Assembly (NCBI GenBank): GCA_032718475.1
Contig: JAUCBJ010009041.1
Coordinates: 62,001 to 126,000, forward strand
Direction of reading: 5' to 3'
Length of the DNA: 64,000 bases
From: Nemertoderma westbladi
Lineage: Eukaryota > Xenacoelomorpha > Nemertodermatida > Nemertodermatidae
This document shows positions 24,991-34,859 of this stretch, in pieces. Position numbers and translations under genes: made by a program. The notes below the pieces were generated by a model, which worked only from the letters and a program-made list of their open reading frames with translations, had not been told where the DNA came from and made no database searches. Position 1 is the first letter of the stretch. Every line of letters begins with the position of its first letter.

Positions 24991-25195
24991 CACCATCAAT
25001 ATTGATTCGCGTCGTTGCCTTCAACCCATCGTTGCTTATCACCTACGCGTAGCCTAACCTCGCGATGCCTGCCTTACTCGACAACTGTTACCACCCGTGA
25101 GTATTGATTCGCGTCGTTGCATCAACCAACCATCGCATATTCATCTTCGCGTAACCTAACTTCTCAACGCATGGCTAGCCCCCACTACGCTATTA
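24991..25195. repeat. Two-copy ~102-bp tandem repeat
   Basis: attgattcgcgtcgttgc occurs at 25001 and 25103. In both copies it is followed by a caacc-catcg block and a cgcgtagcctaac/cgcgtaacctaac block. No gene is seen. It lies on the left flank of the polymerase element. Confidence 0.65.
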
Positions 25196-25605
25196 TATTA
25201 TATCGAATCGATTGCCAACTCACCACCACCGCTACTCCTCGACGGCTGTCGCCAAACCAATCCAGTCCAACGCTATTATGATACGTGTTGAAATTCCGCC
25301 ACGTTCCACCTACACGTATACGAACATTTCCATAGTAGTTACTCAAGCTAACCGATCCCGTAGCATCTGTGCCATATTGAAAGGCTTCCACAGCTAACAT
25401 TATACTGTACGTTTTTTATTATAATAATTATTGATTATTACACACACAACCCTATGATTCATATTCTTTCACGTATTTCCTATCCACGCAATCAACCAGC
25501 CAGCTATTCATCCACGTTGCTCCCCATCTCTTTTCTTATTCGTTGATGATTATGACACGTACCATCTCTTCTTCGTTGACTATGCCACATCGCAAATTTT
25601 TATAT

Positions 25606-25614
25606 ATATAAGTG
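25606..25614 (+). promoter_or_regulatory. TATA-like box shared within the element
   Basis: atataagtg lies in a longer run of TA. Near-identical boxes precede the polymerase ORF (27167) and the opposite-strand ORF (34839). This one is about 410 bp from the next ATG, with the palindrome between. Confidence 0.4.
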
Positions 25615-25753
25615 AATGTTTTTAATAAAATTCATCACTTGTAATCTTCTTCATGGTAATATATTGATACCATATCTAATTTTTTTGTTCTCACTCTGAC
25701 ATTGTGTTTTTTTCCTTAATAATTTATACATTATCTTACTCGTTGTATATTCG

Positions 25754-25915
25754 TTGGTCGGAAAACGACACCTCATAAAATGATACTGATTCCAGCATTG
25801 GGTATCGCCTCAAAAACGAAAATCTGAGCTACGTGTCTCGCTCAATCTTTGTTTTTGAGTCGATACCTAATGTCGAACTCAGCATCATTTTTCTAAGGCG
25901 TCGTCTTCCGACCAA
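25754..25915. repeat. 162-bp imperfect palindrome (hairpin)
   Basis: Arms of about 76 bp run from ttggtcggaaaacgacacct at the left to cgtcgtcttccgaccaa at the right, around a 10-nt loop at about 25830-25839. Matched internal blocks include gggtatcgcctcaaaaac and gtttttgagtcgatacct. It ends 100 bp before the first ORF of the polymerase element. It could be a replication origin or terminal hairpin, a nested MITE, or a small-RNA precursor. Confidence 0.85.
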
Positions 25916-26015
25916 ACACAATTTTAGAGTGAGAACTATGGTGTCAATTTATTACAGCGATACGGTTTAAAATTTATCACTTGTAATATTTTTCGTATTT
26001 ATTATTATTATTATT

Positions 26016-27083
26016 ATGGCCTTAACGCAAAAAACCGGAGCAACAAATAGCTGGAAATTTACTTACAATAAATATACTTGTACCGTCGTTCACAGCAAGT
26101 ATTTTATTGTGGAATCTCAGGAGGACAACGAATCAATTTGTTTTTCCCATCAAGATACCCGCTATTTGTTAGACATTCTAGAAACAACCAACAACAACAA
26201 CCAACATCAATCCAGACCAGCAATTATACCAGGTAGGATATATCCCACTCCTCGTTTTGCGCGGGGAAATTTGAATATTTCCATCAACCCCACATCGGGT
26301 GATGTTTACGTTCAGAAACAAGGCAAATGTAAAGTTCTCAACAAAGCTTTTACTGAAGTTCTAATTCAATACAGAGGGAAATTATTGCAATTTCTCTCTC
26401 CACCGCTAGAGATTATTAGCGATCAATTCTACATTGAATTATCAAATCCAGAGTTTATTGGATTTGTAACAGCTTTTAAAGGAACCAACTATGTTGGCTT
26501 ATGGAAAATCAGCCTCAGATACACTGATAGTGTTGGTTTTAACTATTGTACGGGTTTCAATTTGTCAAAACAGGAACTAACTGTTTTGCTGCGAGAGTGG
26601 GACAACCAAGTCGCTGAAACAGACAAGCATCTTTTTGATAAAAATATCATTCAATTATCAGACCGTCTCAAAATGATTAAAACCAATAATAAAAAAATTA
26701 TTATCACCAACACCGATAATTCTACGGAAGTAGGCGCCGGCGGAAATTCTATCGAGTTGCATTACTTGAATGATAAAGCCCATATTAGTTTTCTCAAAGA
26801 ATCGCTGGATGGCGTTTCTCTTACTGAAGCCCACGTTGACGGCTTTGTCCTTTTGGATAAACCTAAAGCGTTCGTAGAGATCCCATCACCTAATCCGGAT
26901 GTTGAAGAGAGCTGCTCTCAACCGCAACAGGTCTTTCCCGAAATATTACCTCGGAAGCCAAGATCATCGAGTAAATTTACCAACACATCACCTGCAAAGA
27001 AACAGAAAGTTGTCAGTAACCCAGTTCTAGTAGAGCCTGTTACTAATTCTCCATGGAAACCAGATTATTATCCTAACATGTAA
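26016..27083 (+). CDS. Uncharacterised 355-aa protein of the polymerase element
   Basis: I do not recognise this protein with certainty. It is the first gene of the element, starting at an ATG just after a TTA-rich leader, and ends 184 bp before the polymerase ORF. The sequence looks like successive small beta-rich modules ending in short amphipathic helices, for example FIGFVTAFKGTNYVGLWKIS...GFNLSKQELTVLLREW and IELHYLNDKAHISF...GVSLTEAHVDGFVLL. The G(F/V)(N/S)LS/T...L pattern recalls PC4-like single-strand-DNA-binding folds, but that is only an impression. The C-terminal 70 residues are Ser/Pro-rich with a basic PAKKQKVV nuclear-localisation-like motif. A related domain is encoded at 32545-32967. 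The frame is intact, which argues for a young insertion or for selection. Confidence 0.6.
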   Translation: MALTQKTGATNSWKFTYNKYTCTVVHSKYFIVESQEDNESICFSHQDTRYLLDILETTNNNNQHQSRPAIIPGRIYPTPRFARGNLNISINPTSGDVYVQKQGKCKVLNKAFTEVLIQYRGKLLQFLSPPLEIISDQFYIELSNPEFIGFVTAFKGTNYVGLWKISLRYTDSVGFNYCTGFNLSKQELTVLLREWDNQVAETDKHLFDKNIIQLSDRLKMIKTNNKKIIITNTDNSTEVGAGGNSIELHYLNDKAHISFLKESLDGVSLTEAHVDGFVLLDKPKAFVEIPSPNPDVEESCSQPQQVFPEILPRKPRSSSKFTNTSPAKKQKVVSNPVLVEPVTNSPWKPDYYPNM

Positions 27084-27166
27084 GCCTAATCATAAGTTAA
27101 ACTCTTTGCGGTTTCCAATAGTCATAAGCGATTGGTGATTGGTTTAAAATTATTTCCCTTGCTAGC

Positions 27167-27175
27167 ATATAAATG
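27167..27175 (+). promoter_or_regulatory. TATA-like box upstream of the polymerase ORF
   Basis: atataaatg lies 100 bp before the polymerase ATG. The same 9-mer occurs upstream of the opposite-strand ORF, and an atataagtg variant lies upstream of the 355-aa ORF. Confidence 0.5.
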
Positions 27176-27266
27176 TTTAGATGTAGTCAATATCATATCA
27201 TTTCATTTTATTTTAATTTTTGGAGATATTTTATTATTATTATTATTTATCTAAACAAACTTCAAC

Positions 27267-29087
27267 ATGGATAAAATAACAATATGTTGTTCATTCTGTC
27301 ATATGAATGTAACTAGACATAATTATTTACGCCACCTACGGTCACATTTTGAAGGTTATTCTTGTTTAAAGTGTCATGTCGTGACTTCATGCAGCGAAAT
27401 TTGTAAACGACATGAAACGACTACTGGTTGTAAAGAAATGCAGTTCCGTACCTATCAATTAACTTGTTCTACCTGTAATAAAGAGTATACATATGACGAT
27501 TATCTACGACACGACTGTCACTTGAAATGTTACTACACAAGAAAGCGTAAATTTTCGCAACATAAAAATATAATATCCAGAAAAAACTTAAGGGTGGCTC
27601 TTGGCACATGCGCAACAATTTTTACGAGGGAACAAGAAGCTCACGATAATCGTCTTGAAATTTATGTCCACGACCTCCCAACTTCTAGAGATTATCCCGA
27701 TGTAGAAACAGCAGTAACACAAATTCGAGGTAATATTCTTCAGTTAATATTAGACAGATTGAAAGAAATGAATGTTCTTAGACTGTGGTTAGGTCTAAAT
27801 GTATTAATGTACAGATCACATTTTTCACAAGGTGAGCAATTGGAAACCTTTTATTTTAATTCTTCTGGTGGTGCTATTAATACTGTAGATTTGCCGCAAA
27901 GTTTTGACACATGGTTTGAGTATGTTCTGGAAAATATATTACAAAAAATAGCTATCTTTAACACACGTGGTTCGGGGTGGCGTATTAAATCTTTATTAAG
28001 GGTTGAAATTAAATTAGCTGAATCTAAGTGTAGGTCGTTACTATATAAGGGGCATGGGTATATGGAATTACCTAAAGCTCTATCAGGTAAACGATGTGTT
28101 ATAAATGTACAATCGGCTGATAATAACTGTTTTAAATGGGCAATTATATCCGCAAAATTTAGTAGCAAAGTGAAAGATCACAAATATCGTACTTCATCGT
28201 ACAAAAATTATATGAGTCATTTCATTTTTGACAATGGGAAAAAAGATTATCCAACGCAGTGGCAGTTAGCTATTAAACTTTTTGAAAAACAAAATTCAAA
28301 ATATATAATTAATTTATTATGTTGGAATAACGACAACAAACGCACCCCCGTATCTATATTAAGACAACCTCCGTTTAGTAAAATTACACCTGATAAACAG
28401 TTATTAAATATATTACTTGTAGTAAAAAATAACAATGTACCTAAACAGAATCATTATGTTTGCATAACTAACTTGAATCGATTGCTGAATACGAAAGCTC
28501 TTCATATCCAAAATAGGAAATATTGCGAAAGGGGTTTGGCTCATTTTTTTCGAGCGGAAGTTCTTCATCAACACCGTCTTGCGTGCTACCAAGGAAGAAG
28601 ACAGCGTGAGAAACTACCTAATAAAAAAAGAACACACATTAGTTTTACAAATTTAGATAGAACCTTATCCCCATTGTTTGTCACCTACTTTGATATAGAA
28701 TGTATCTTACAACCGTCAGTTAATAATCAAATTATACAGGAGCATATACCGTGTGCTGTGAGTTATTTAATTGTTCCCAATACTGAATTAATTGATGCTC
28801 CAAAATGTCATTTGAAAACATTTGTAAAGACAAATAATAATAATTGTATTCAAGATTTCTTAGATTCATTATATACTGATATAACTGAATTATGTTGTTG
28901 GACAGACATATACACTCATAAAACCATGTCATTTACTAATATTGATTTTGTAAATTTTGAACAAGCAAAATTTTGTTTTTATTGTAATGTTACTTTAAAT
29001 AATAATGTTGGGAAAAACAGACACCATTCACATATTACAGGTAAATATATTGCGGCAACCTGTAATAGTTGTAACCGAAGTTTATAA
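27267..29087 (+). CDS. Family B DNA polymerase, N-terminal part (zinc fingers to exonuclease motif I), ends at in-frame stop
   Basis: This 606-residue frame is the front of a protein-primed family B polymerase. It opens with Cys/His fingers: a classic C2H2 finger at C8, C11, H23, H27, then C33/C36/H49/C55 and C67/C70/H82/C84. Around residue 288 is the NNCFKWAI motif, followed further on by a NHYVCITNLNRLL stretch. That pairing is typical of polymerase-associated N-terminal regions in invertebrate Polinton/adintovirus-like genes. Exonuclease motif I is TYFDIEC (D476, E478). A Cys-rich patch (FCFYC...CNSC) follows and the frame ends at TAA 29085-29087. The next codon continues the same frame into the rest of the polymerase, so the stop interrupts one ancestral gene. 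It could be a nonsense mutation, a readthrough site, or less likely an assembly error. Confidence 0.85.
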   Translation: MDKITICCSFCHMNVTRHNYLRHLRSHFEGYSCLKCHVVTSCSEICKRHETTTGCKEMQFRTYQLTCSTCNKEYTYDDYLRHDCHLKCYYTRKRKFSQHKNIISRKNLRVALGTCATIFTREQEAHDNRLEIYVHDLPTSRDYPDVETAVTQIRGNILQLILDRLKEMNVLRLWLGLNVLMYRSHFSQGEQLETFYFNSSGGAINTVDLPQSFDTWFEYVLENILQKIAIFNTRGSGWRIKSLLRVEIKLAESKCRSLLYKGHGYMELPKALSGKRCVINVQSADNNCFKWAIISAKFSSKVKDHKYRTSSYKNYMSHFIFDNGKKDYPTQWQLAIKLFEKQNSKYIINLLCWNNDNKRTPVSILRQPPFSKITPDKQLLNILLVVKNNNVPKQNHYVCITNLNRLLNTKALHIQNRKYCERGLAHFFRAEVLHQHRLACYQGRRQREKLPNKKRTHISFTNLDRTLSPLFVTYFDIECILQPSVNNQIIQEHIPCAVSYLIVPNTELIDAPKCHLKTFVKTNNNNCIQDFLDSLYTDITELCCWTDIYTHKTMSFTNIDFVNFEQAKFCFYCNVTLNNNVGKNRHHSHITGKYIAATCNSCNRSL

Positions 29088-31325
29088 TTGAAGCGATACC
29101 TGTATGTACTTTGCGGACACAATTCCAACAACTATGATATACATTGTATATTACAAAGCGGATTTAGAGATAAGAAATACACTGATTGGGATATAAAGGT
29201 TATACCGAGAAATACAGAACGATATATTTCACTGAGTGCCTTTATCCCAATTAAAAACACTTCTAAGAAAATTGAGTTACGTTTCTTAGACACATATCAA
29301 TTTTTCAGCTTTTCTTTAAGTAATTTAGTTGAGTGTTCAACAAAGGATGTAGCCAGTCATGATATAAGCTCAATTTTACCTATTACTCTACAAGAAATGA
29401 AATATTTTTATCCAAACTTGAATAACTCAACGATTAAACGGAAAGGAGTATTTCCATACGAGTACTTGACAGATATAAATAAATTTAATGATACTGGTTT
29501 GCCGTCTATAAATAATTTTTTTAGTAACTTAAGTCAAAAAACATGCACAATTGAAGATTATAGGTTTGCGGGAATATCATGGGTAGAATTCGACTGTGTG
29601 AATCTCAAAGATTATCTTTTAGCCTATTTAAAACTCGATGTTTGTTTGCTTGCCGATATATTTGAGAATTTTAGGAATGTTTGTAAACAAAATTACGATT
29701 TAGAAGCGGTTTTTTACTGCAGTATCGCGTCATTTACCTATGATTGCGCACTAAAATATAATAAATGTAAAATAGAATTAATAAAGGATTATCAGACATA
29801 TAGAGATTTTGAAAAATCAATTAGGGGTGGTGTTTCATTTTGTCGAAAACATTATATAGAATCAAATATACCAGGTACAAGTACATATGATTCTACTAAG
29901 GAAGAATGCCATATTTTTAATATTGATTTTAACTCTTTATATTCTGGGAATTTAAGTAAAAAACTACCCACCTCACAATTCAAAGAAGTAAGTATTAAAC
30001 ATTTAGAGAATGCAATACCAGAAAAACTAATCGAGTACTTGGTAGATTTAGACATTGAGGGATCTACTGGATATTTTTTAATATGTGATTTAAATTATCC
30101 CAAGGCTATTCACGATCAAACATTACAATTACCGTTAGCCCCCGAGCATTTAAGTATAAATGAATCAATGCTTTCACCTTATATGCGGGAACAATTTAAT
30201 AACTTGTCTATACAAAGAGATACCTCCCGTAAATATAGAATGTCTATACCAAAACTCATGCTGACACAATTTGATAAAGAGTTTTATCATTTACATTTGA
30301 AACTATTAAAATTTTATATAAAACATGGATTAATTGTTACTAAACTACATAAATTATATTCTTTTCAACAAGAATTTGTATTTAAAAATTACATCGATTT
30401 TAATATTAATCAAAGGCGACTGGCAAAAAGTTATATTGAAACAGCTGTCGCGAAATTGCTCAATAATTCGCTGTTTGGCAAATCAATAGAGAGGATACGT
30501 GACCGATGTAACTTTCGTATCGCAAATAGCAACGATAAATGCGATCAATTGGTAAATCGTATTAATCATGAACAATTTATAATATACAATAATACACTAT
30601 CGGGACATTTATTAGTGAAAGACTCTGTAACTCTCGATAAGCCTATATTTATTGGTAGCGCTGTGTTGGACTTGGCTAAATTGGATATGTATGATCTGTA
30701 TTACAATAAATTGCTACCTATTGAGAAAGAATTAAACTGTCGTATTGAAATTGCTGCATCAGACACTGACTCATTGATAGGTTGTTACTATAATACATCG
30801 CAGAATAATTTTTTAAAAGCATTAATTAAAAATAATATTTTAGATACATCCAATTACCCTAAGGATCACCCGCTCTACAGCGATAAAAATAAATCCAGAC
30901 TCTATTACTGTAAAGACGAACTAGCCTCACGTGAAATTAAACAAGCAGTATTTTTAAGACCAAAATTATATTCAATTTTGGAATGGAATAATAAAAATAT
31001 TCGTAGAGCAAAAGGTATTACAAGAGCTGTTGTGGAAACGAATATTACACATGAAGAATATTTAAAAGCATATAACTCAAATGAAGAAATAAAAAAAAAC
31101 ATACACAGATTTCAAGCTAAATTACATCGTATTTATACCTTAAAGCAAAATAAATTTGCACTCAGTAGCTTTGATGATAAACTTTATTGGCTTAATAAAA
31201 ATCAATCGCTTCCTTGGGGGCACTATAAAACAAACCTCAAAAAACCTATAAAAATATCAAATATACCAATTTATGAAGAACCAAAAGACGACAGTGTTGA
31301 TGATGAATTATCAAATAGTAAATAA
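29088..31325 (+). CDS. Family B DNA polymerase, C-terminal part (exonuclease II/III and palm), no own ATG
   Basis: This is the same frame as 27267-29087, immediately after the TAA, with about 745 sense codons and no ATG at its start. It carries exonuclease motif II (HNSNNYD, residues 11-17 counted from 29088) and motif III (YLKLDVCLLAD, D184/D190). The polymerase motifs are A (DFNSLYSG, D280), B (KLLNNSLFG, K456-G464) and C (SDTDSL, D559/D561). All catalytic aspartates are present. Motif A has Ser where SLYP is usual. Apart from the stop there is no frameshift or second stop over roughly 1,350 codons, so decay is very slight. The last 53 bp overlap the next ORF. Function without readthrough is unlikely, because the exonuclease site is split. 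Confidence 0.85.
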   Translation: MKRYLYVLCGHNSNNYDIHCILQSGFRDKKYTDWDIKVIPRNTERYISLSAFIPIKNTSKKIELRFLDTYQFFSFSLSNLVECSTKDVASHDISSILPITLQEMKYFYPNLNNSTIKRKGVFPYEYLTDINKFNDTGLPSINNFFSNLSQKTCTIEDYRFAGISWVEFDCVNLKDYLLAYLKLDVCLLADIFENFRNVCKQNYDLEAVFYCSIASFTYDCALKYNKCKIELIKDYQTYRDFEKSIRGGVSFCRKHYIESNIPGTSTYDSTKEECHIFNIDFNSLYSGNLSKKLPTSQFKEVSIKHLENAIPEKLIEYLVDLDIEGSTGYFLICDLNYPKAIHDQTLQLPLAPEHLSINESMLSPYMREQFNNLSIQRDTSRKYRMSIPKLMLTQFDKEFYHLHLKLLKFYIKHGLIVTKLHKLYSFQQEFVFKNYIDFNINQRRLAKSYIETAVAKLLNNSLFGKSIERIRDRCNFRIANSNDKCDQLVNRINHEQFIIYNNTLSGHLLVKDSVTLDKPIFIGSAVLDLAKLDMYDLYYNKLLPIEKELNCRIEIAASDTDSLIGCYYNTSQNNFLKALIKNNILDTSNYPKDHPLYSDKNKSRLYYCKDELASREIKQAVFLRPKLYSILEWNNKNIRRAKGITRAVVETNITHEEYLKAYNSNEEIKKNIHRFQAKLHRIYTLKQNKFALSSFDDKLYWLNKNQSLPWGHYKTNLKKPIKISNIPIYEEPKDDSVDDELSNSK

Positions 31326-31854
31326 AAATATAAGTTGTAAGCAGATTATTTATGGACTTAATTTGAAAGAATTAAAAAAGCAATTGAATGGTAAAATTGT
31401 ACTCAAACCTAATCAGTTTATATATAAGGTATTTGGTGCAACCATATTAATGTTTAGAAACGGACGAATAACAATTCTCGGTAGAAAATATAATTTTAAT
31501 AAAGTGAAAAAACATATATTAGAAAAAACAAACATTAATTTGATTTTTAAATCAATCAATTTGTGTACTTATATTTTTAGTATCGATACTGTAATTTATA
31601 GGTTACTTATAAATAATATCGGGTTTTATGTTATATTTGATAATGTTAAACTAGAAATTTCATACGACCCTGAAATATTCAATAACTGTAAAGTCAGAAT
31701 AAATAATATTGTTGTTGTTTGCTGTTTCTACACTGGTAAATGTACATTAATGTGTTCCCCGTTTAAATTTCATATATATTATCCTATTTTCAACAAGCTG
31801 GTTAATAATTTATTATTGTTTGGTGTGGGGGTTTTTGATGTAAAATATAATTAG
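31273..31854 (+). CDS. Uncharacterised 193-aa protein overlapping the polymerase end
   Basis: I do not recognise this protein. It starts at an ATG inside the polymerase C-terminus in another frame, overlapping by 53 bp; an ATG near 31300 is an alternative start. It is rich in Ile, Asn, Lys and Phe and has alternating hydrophobic strands, and no membrane segment is certain. The compact overlap is a viral-type arrangement. A partial, altered copy of its last 40 bp follows at about 31875-31935 (gtttggtg, then gtaaaatata), pointing to a local duplication. Confidence 0.5.
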   Translation: MKNQKTTVLMMNYQIVNKNISCKQIIYGLNLKELKKQLNGKIVLKPNQFIYKVFGATILMFRNGRITILGRKYNFNKVKKHILEKTNINLIFKSINLCTYIFSIDTVIYRLLINNIGFYVIFDNVKLEISYDPEIFNNCKVRINNIVVVCCFYTGKCTLMCSPFKFHIYYPIFNKLVNNLLLFGVGVFDVKYN

Positions 31855-32205
31855 TACCGGTACGAGTGAAATTTATTGTTGTTGTTGTTGCTGTTTGGTG
31901 GTGGTGGAGATTTTTACTGTAAAATATATATATTAAATTGAAGGGAGAAGAAATTTATGAATATTTTTTTAAAATCAACAACTAGTTTGAGGAGGGAAAT
32001 TAACTTCAGTAGTACGATTGTTTCTTGTAACACTCAAGTAGGCATAGTATACTCAGCAGCCGCGGCTAGCTAACTTGGCATTGTTGCTCACGAGTGAGCC
32101 ACAATAGCGCATCTGTTACTTATGAGTGTGCGTGTGTACAGCAGGCAACGCTAAGCTCGGTGAGAAAAGATTAGGGGTATGTGCTGATATTCATAGTCAA
32201 AGACG
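31855..32205. other. Element spacer with duplicated ORF end
   Basis: It contains a TTG-rich run, the partial duplication of the preceding ORF's 3' end, and two short perfect palindromes (agccgcggct and gctcacgagtgagc) at about 32057-32097. No gene is seen. Confidence 0.4.
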
Positions 32206-32433
32206 ATGCCATCCTATCTGTTACTAGTCTGTATACCGGTACATATCATTAAAACATCCGCTATGCATCTCCCTACATTCAGAATAGAACAACGACCAGA
32301 GCATATATCGGTAATCCGCATGGGAAAGGTTTATGTTATGCATTTTGTTAACTATGAGAATTTTGTAATGTACACATCTGCGACCCTCTACAAAAATATA
32401 TATAAACTCAATTTTTCTGACAGTGAACTATAA
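32206..32433 (+). CDS. Small ORF (75 aa), possible remnant of a duplicated element gene
   Basis: The start may be an internal ATG about 20 codons in (MHLPTFRIEQR). The sequence consists of beta-like strands (HISVIRMGKVYVMHF) ending in NIYKLNFSDSEL. It is followed at 32545 by a domain that resembles the C-terminal domain of the 355-aa protein, so this may be what is left of that protein's front half. The evidence is weak. Confidence 0.25.
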   Translation: MPSYLLLVCIPVHIIKTSAMHLPTFRIEQRPEHISVIRMGKVYVMHFVNYENFVMYTSATLYKNIYKLNFSDSEL

Positions 32434-32544
32434 TTTTGTTAAACAAAAGAAGAAAAAAATATCAGTAGGCCTACCTATTCAATTTAAAGATACTCTTTCC
32501 GGTGCCTAGTTACTACGACAACGATAACTTACCTCAATACGAAC

Positions 32545-32967
32545 ATGACATTCGCCTTTTTCAATAACCGTGAGTTGACGAGTTGTATCAAAATCGAATT
32601 GCAATCAAGCGACGAAACATATCTCACAGCATCCAATATTGCTGAGATGGAGTTGCGATATATAAACAAAAAATTTGAGATCGGGTTTACTTCGATGGAA
32701 TATGGAGTAGGTCAAGTAGGTGGTCTACATTTATCGCCTACAACGCTTGAAATTTCAAAAGATTTCTCGCTTGTTATAAAAATACAACCATCGCGAATAT
32801 CGGGAAGCTCACCCTCTTGCGAAAATTGGGAGAATGATGTTGATGACTCGCTTCACTTCAATATACCAACACAAAGACCGGTAGAAGTTAGCCAGCCTAT
32901 AAACAACCATTTACAGGTACCGGCAAGGGAGGAAACTCTACAGAGTGACCCGCATATAGGACTATAA
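32545..32967 (+). CDS. 140-aa partial paralogue of the element's 355-aa protein
   Basis: Residues around 15-85 line up with about 225-295 of the 355-aa protein (26016-27083). MELRYINKKFEIGF matches IELHYLNDKAHISF, then GLHLSPTTLEI matches GVSLTEAHVDG, and SLVIKI matches KAFVEI. Both proteins then pass into a Ser/Pro-rich tail. This suggests an old duplication inside the element, or a second insertion cut short. The frame is intact with its own ATG. Function is unknown. Confidence 0.45.
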   Translation: MTFAFFNNRELTSCIKIELQSSDETYLTASNIAEMELRYINKKFEIGFTSMEYGVGQVGGLHLSPTTLEISKDFSLVIKIQPSRISGSSPSCENWENDVDDSLHFNIPTQRPVEVSQPINNHLQVPAREETLQSDPHIGL

Positions 32968-33126
32968 AAGGTATAGCCTAATACAGTAATAAATTTAGGG
33001 TTGTTGTTATTGTTATTGTTAGGCCTATCAGTTATTGTTGCTTATAAAACTTAGTAGACCGAATCTATTTTATATATAATTAAAAAAAAAAAAGCGAATA
33101 CATAAATAAATTAACTATGTTTTATA

Positions 33127-33420
33127 TAGGCCTCCGTCAACATAGAGTGAATGTTAGTAACAGAGAATGTGGTGGATTTTATATAGGCTTAGTTAGGTAT
33201 ACTGCGGGCCACACCTATTGTATCTGCGTGGAGCCATTATATGACTGGTTGAATGATGGGGTTCCTGACTAAAAGTTAACGGTATAGCATACAACATAAA
33301 GTGAATGTTGAAAGTTAGTAACAGAGAGTGTGAGGGGATTTTATAGGTCCAATAGCGCTACCGGTACCTAACTACACCTATTGTGTCTGTGAGGTAGTCA
33401 GCTTTCAGTTGAGGAGTAGT
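33127..33420. repeat. Two-copy ~154-bp tandem repeat
   Basis: agtgaatgtt, gttagtaacagagagtgtg/gaatgtggtgg, ggattttata and cacctattgt(a/g)tctg recur in order 154 bp apart. It is non-coding. Confidence 0.65.
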
Positions 33421-34039
<619 letters not shown>

Positions 34040-34162
34040 CTTAAGTCCTACACCTTTAGTCAAACTGAGATATAAAAAATAGATTTTAATGTTTTTATTA
34101 TTTTATTGACATTAAAACAATTATATTATCCCATCACATTACATTACATGCTTAGAGTAAAC

Positions 34163-34759
34163 CTACAGTACATCTTCCACCGCAGTTATTTCTTTCTGTT
34201 TATCATCATCAGTCGCAGTTAAACGCTTTCTCATGAAAAAGTGTAGAGCCTCATACCCGCCAACACGTTTTGCTGAGCAGTATCGCAGACAGTTATCCCT
34301 TATGTTTAAGTGGAACGCGCATTTACTTTCCATTGTAGTGAATCGGTCGTGAAATCGACAAGGTGTTAAATAATCGTGATATTGCTTATATATTCCCAAT
34401 TTCTCCACCAAATTTGGCTCGAGAACATCGAGTTGGGAAACTAATATTGCCCGTTTCAGCAACCCAAATACATGAATATTTTTTTTATATTTTAAATGTC
34501 TCTTCATATATTTTTTAAAGTCATCTTGAGAAATGTCCCCGTAGTCCCAGGGCAAGTGAGAAGTCATATCCCGTAAATTGTTTACGTGAGCTGCATCTAA
34601 AGCTGATAACTTAATATTAGACGGGCCTTTAATTAAAAACGTCTTTACATTAGTTTTGGTGTAATTAGAATCGTATATTGCAAATTCTTTAAATACTACC
34701 GTATACTCTTTATTGTCTATCTTATAATATTGAAAATCAACAAAAATAATATTATCCAT
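34163..34759 (-). CDS. Uncharacterised 198-aa protein, opposite strand of the polymerase element
   Basis: This intact ORF starts at an ATG 72 bp after a TATA-like box on its own strand. The N-terminus MDNIIFVDFQYYKID followed by a second strand (FKEFAIYD) recalls the opening of an RNase H-like/DEDD exonuclease fold. The usual acidic residue after the first Asp is Gln, so it may be inactive. A middle helical region (HVFGLLKRAIL) and a C-terminal Cys/His-containing region follow (CRFHDRF, CAFHLNIRDNCLRYC). I recall comparable uncharacterised ORFs near mobile DNA in invertebrate genomes, but I cannot name a family. The C-terminus is basic (FFMRKRL). Confidence 0.5.
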   Translation of the reverse strand: MDNIIFVDFQYYKIDNKEYTVVFKEFAIYDSNYTKTNVKTFLIKGPSNIKLSALDAAHVNNLRDMTSHLPWDYGDISQDDFKKYMKRHLKYKKNIHVFGLLKRAILVSQLDVLEPNLVEKLGIYKQYHDYLTPCRFHDRFTTMESKCAFHLNIRDNCLRYCSAKRVGGYEALHFFMRKRLTATDDDKQKEITAVEDVL

Positions 34760-34830
34760 TTTATCTGATAAACAAAAGTTAAATAATTAATTACAAAGTT
34801 TGTTGGTTTAATTTATAATAATTAACAAGC

Positions 34831-34839
34831 CATTTATAT
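34831..34839 (-). promoter_or_regulatory. TATA-like box of the opposite-strand ORF
   Basis: On the minus strand the sequence reads atataaatg, identical to the box before the polymerase ORF, 72 bp from the ATG at 34759. Confidence 0.5.
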
Positions 34840-34859
34840 AATATAACTTCATTGATTTC

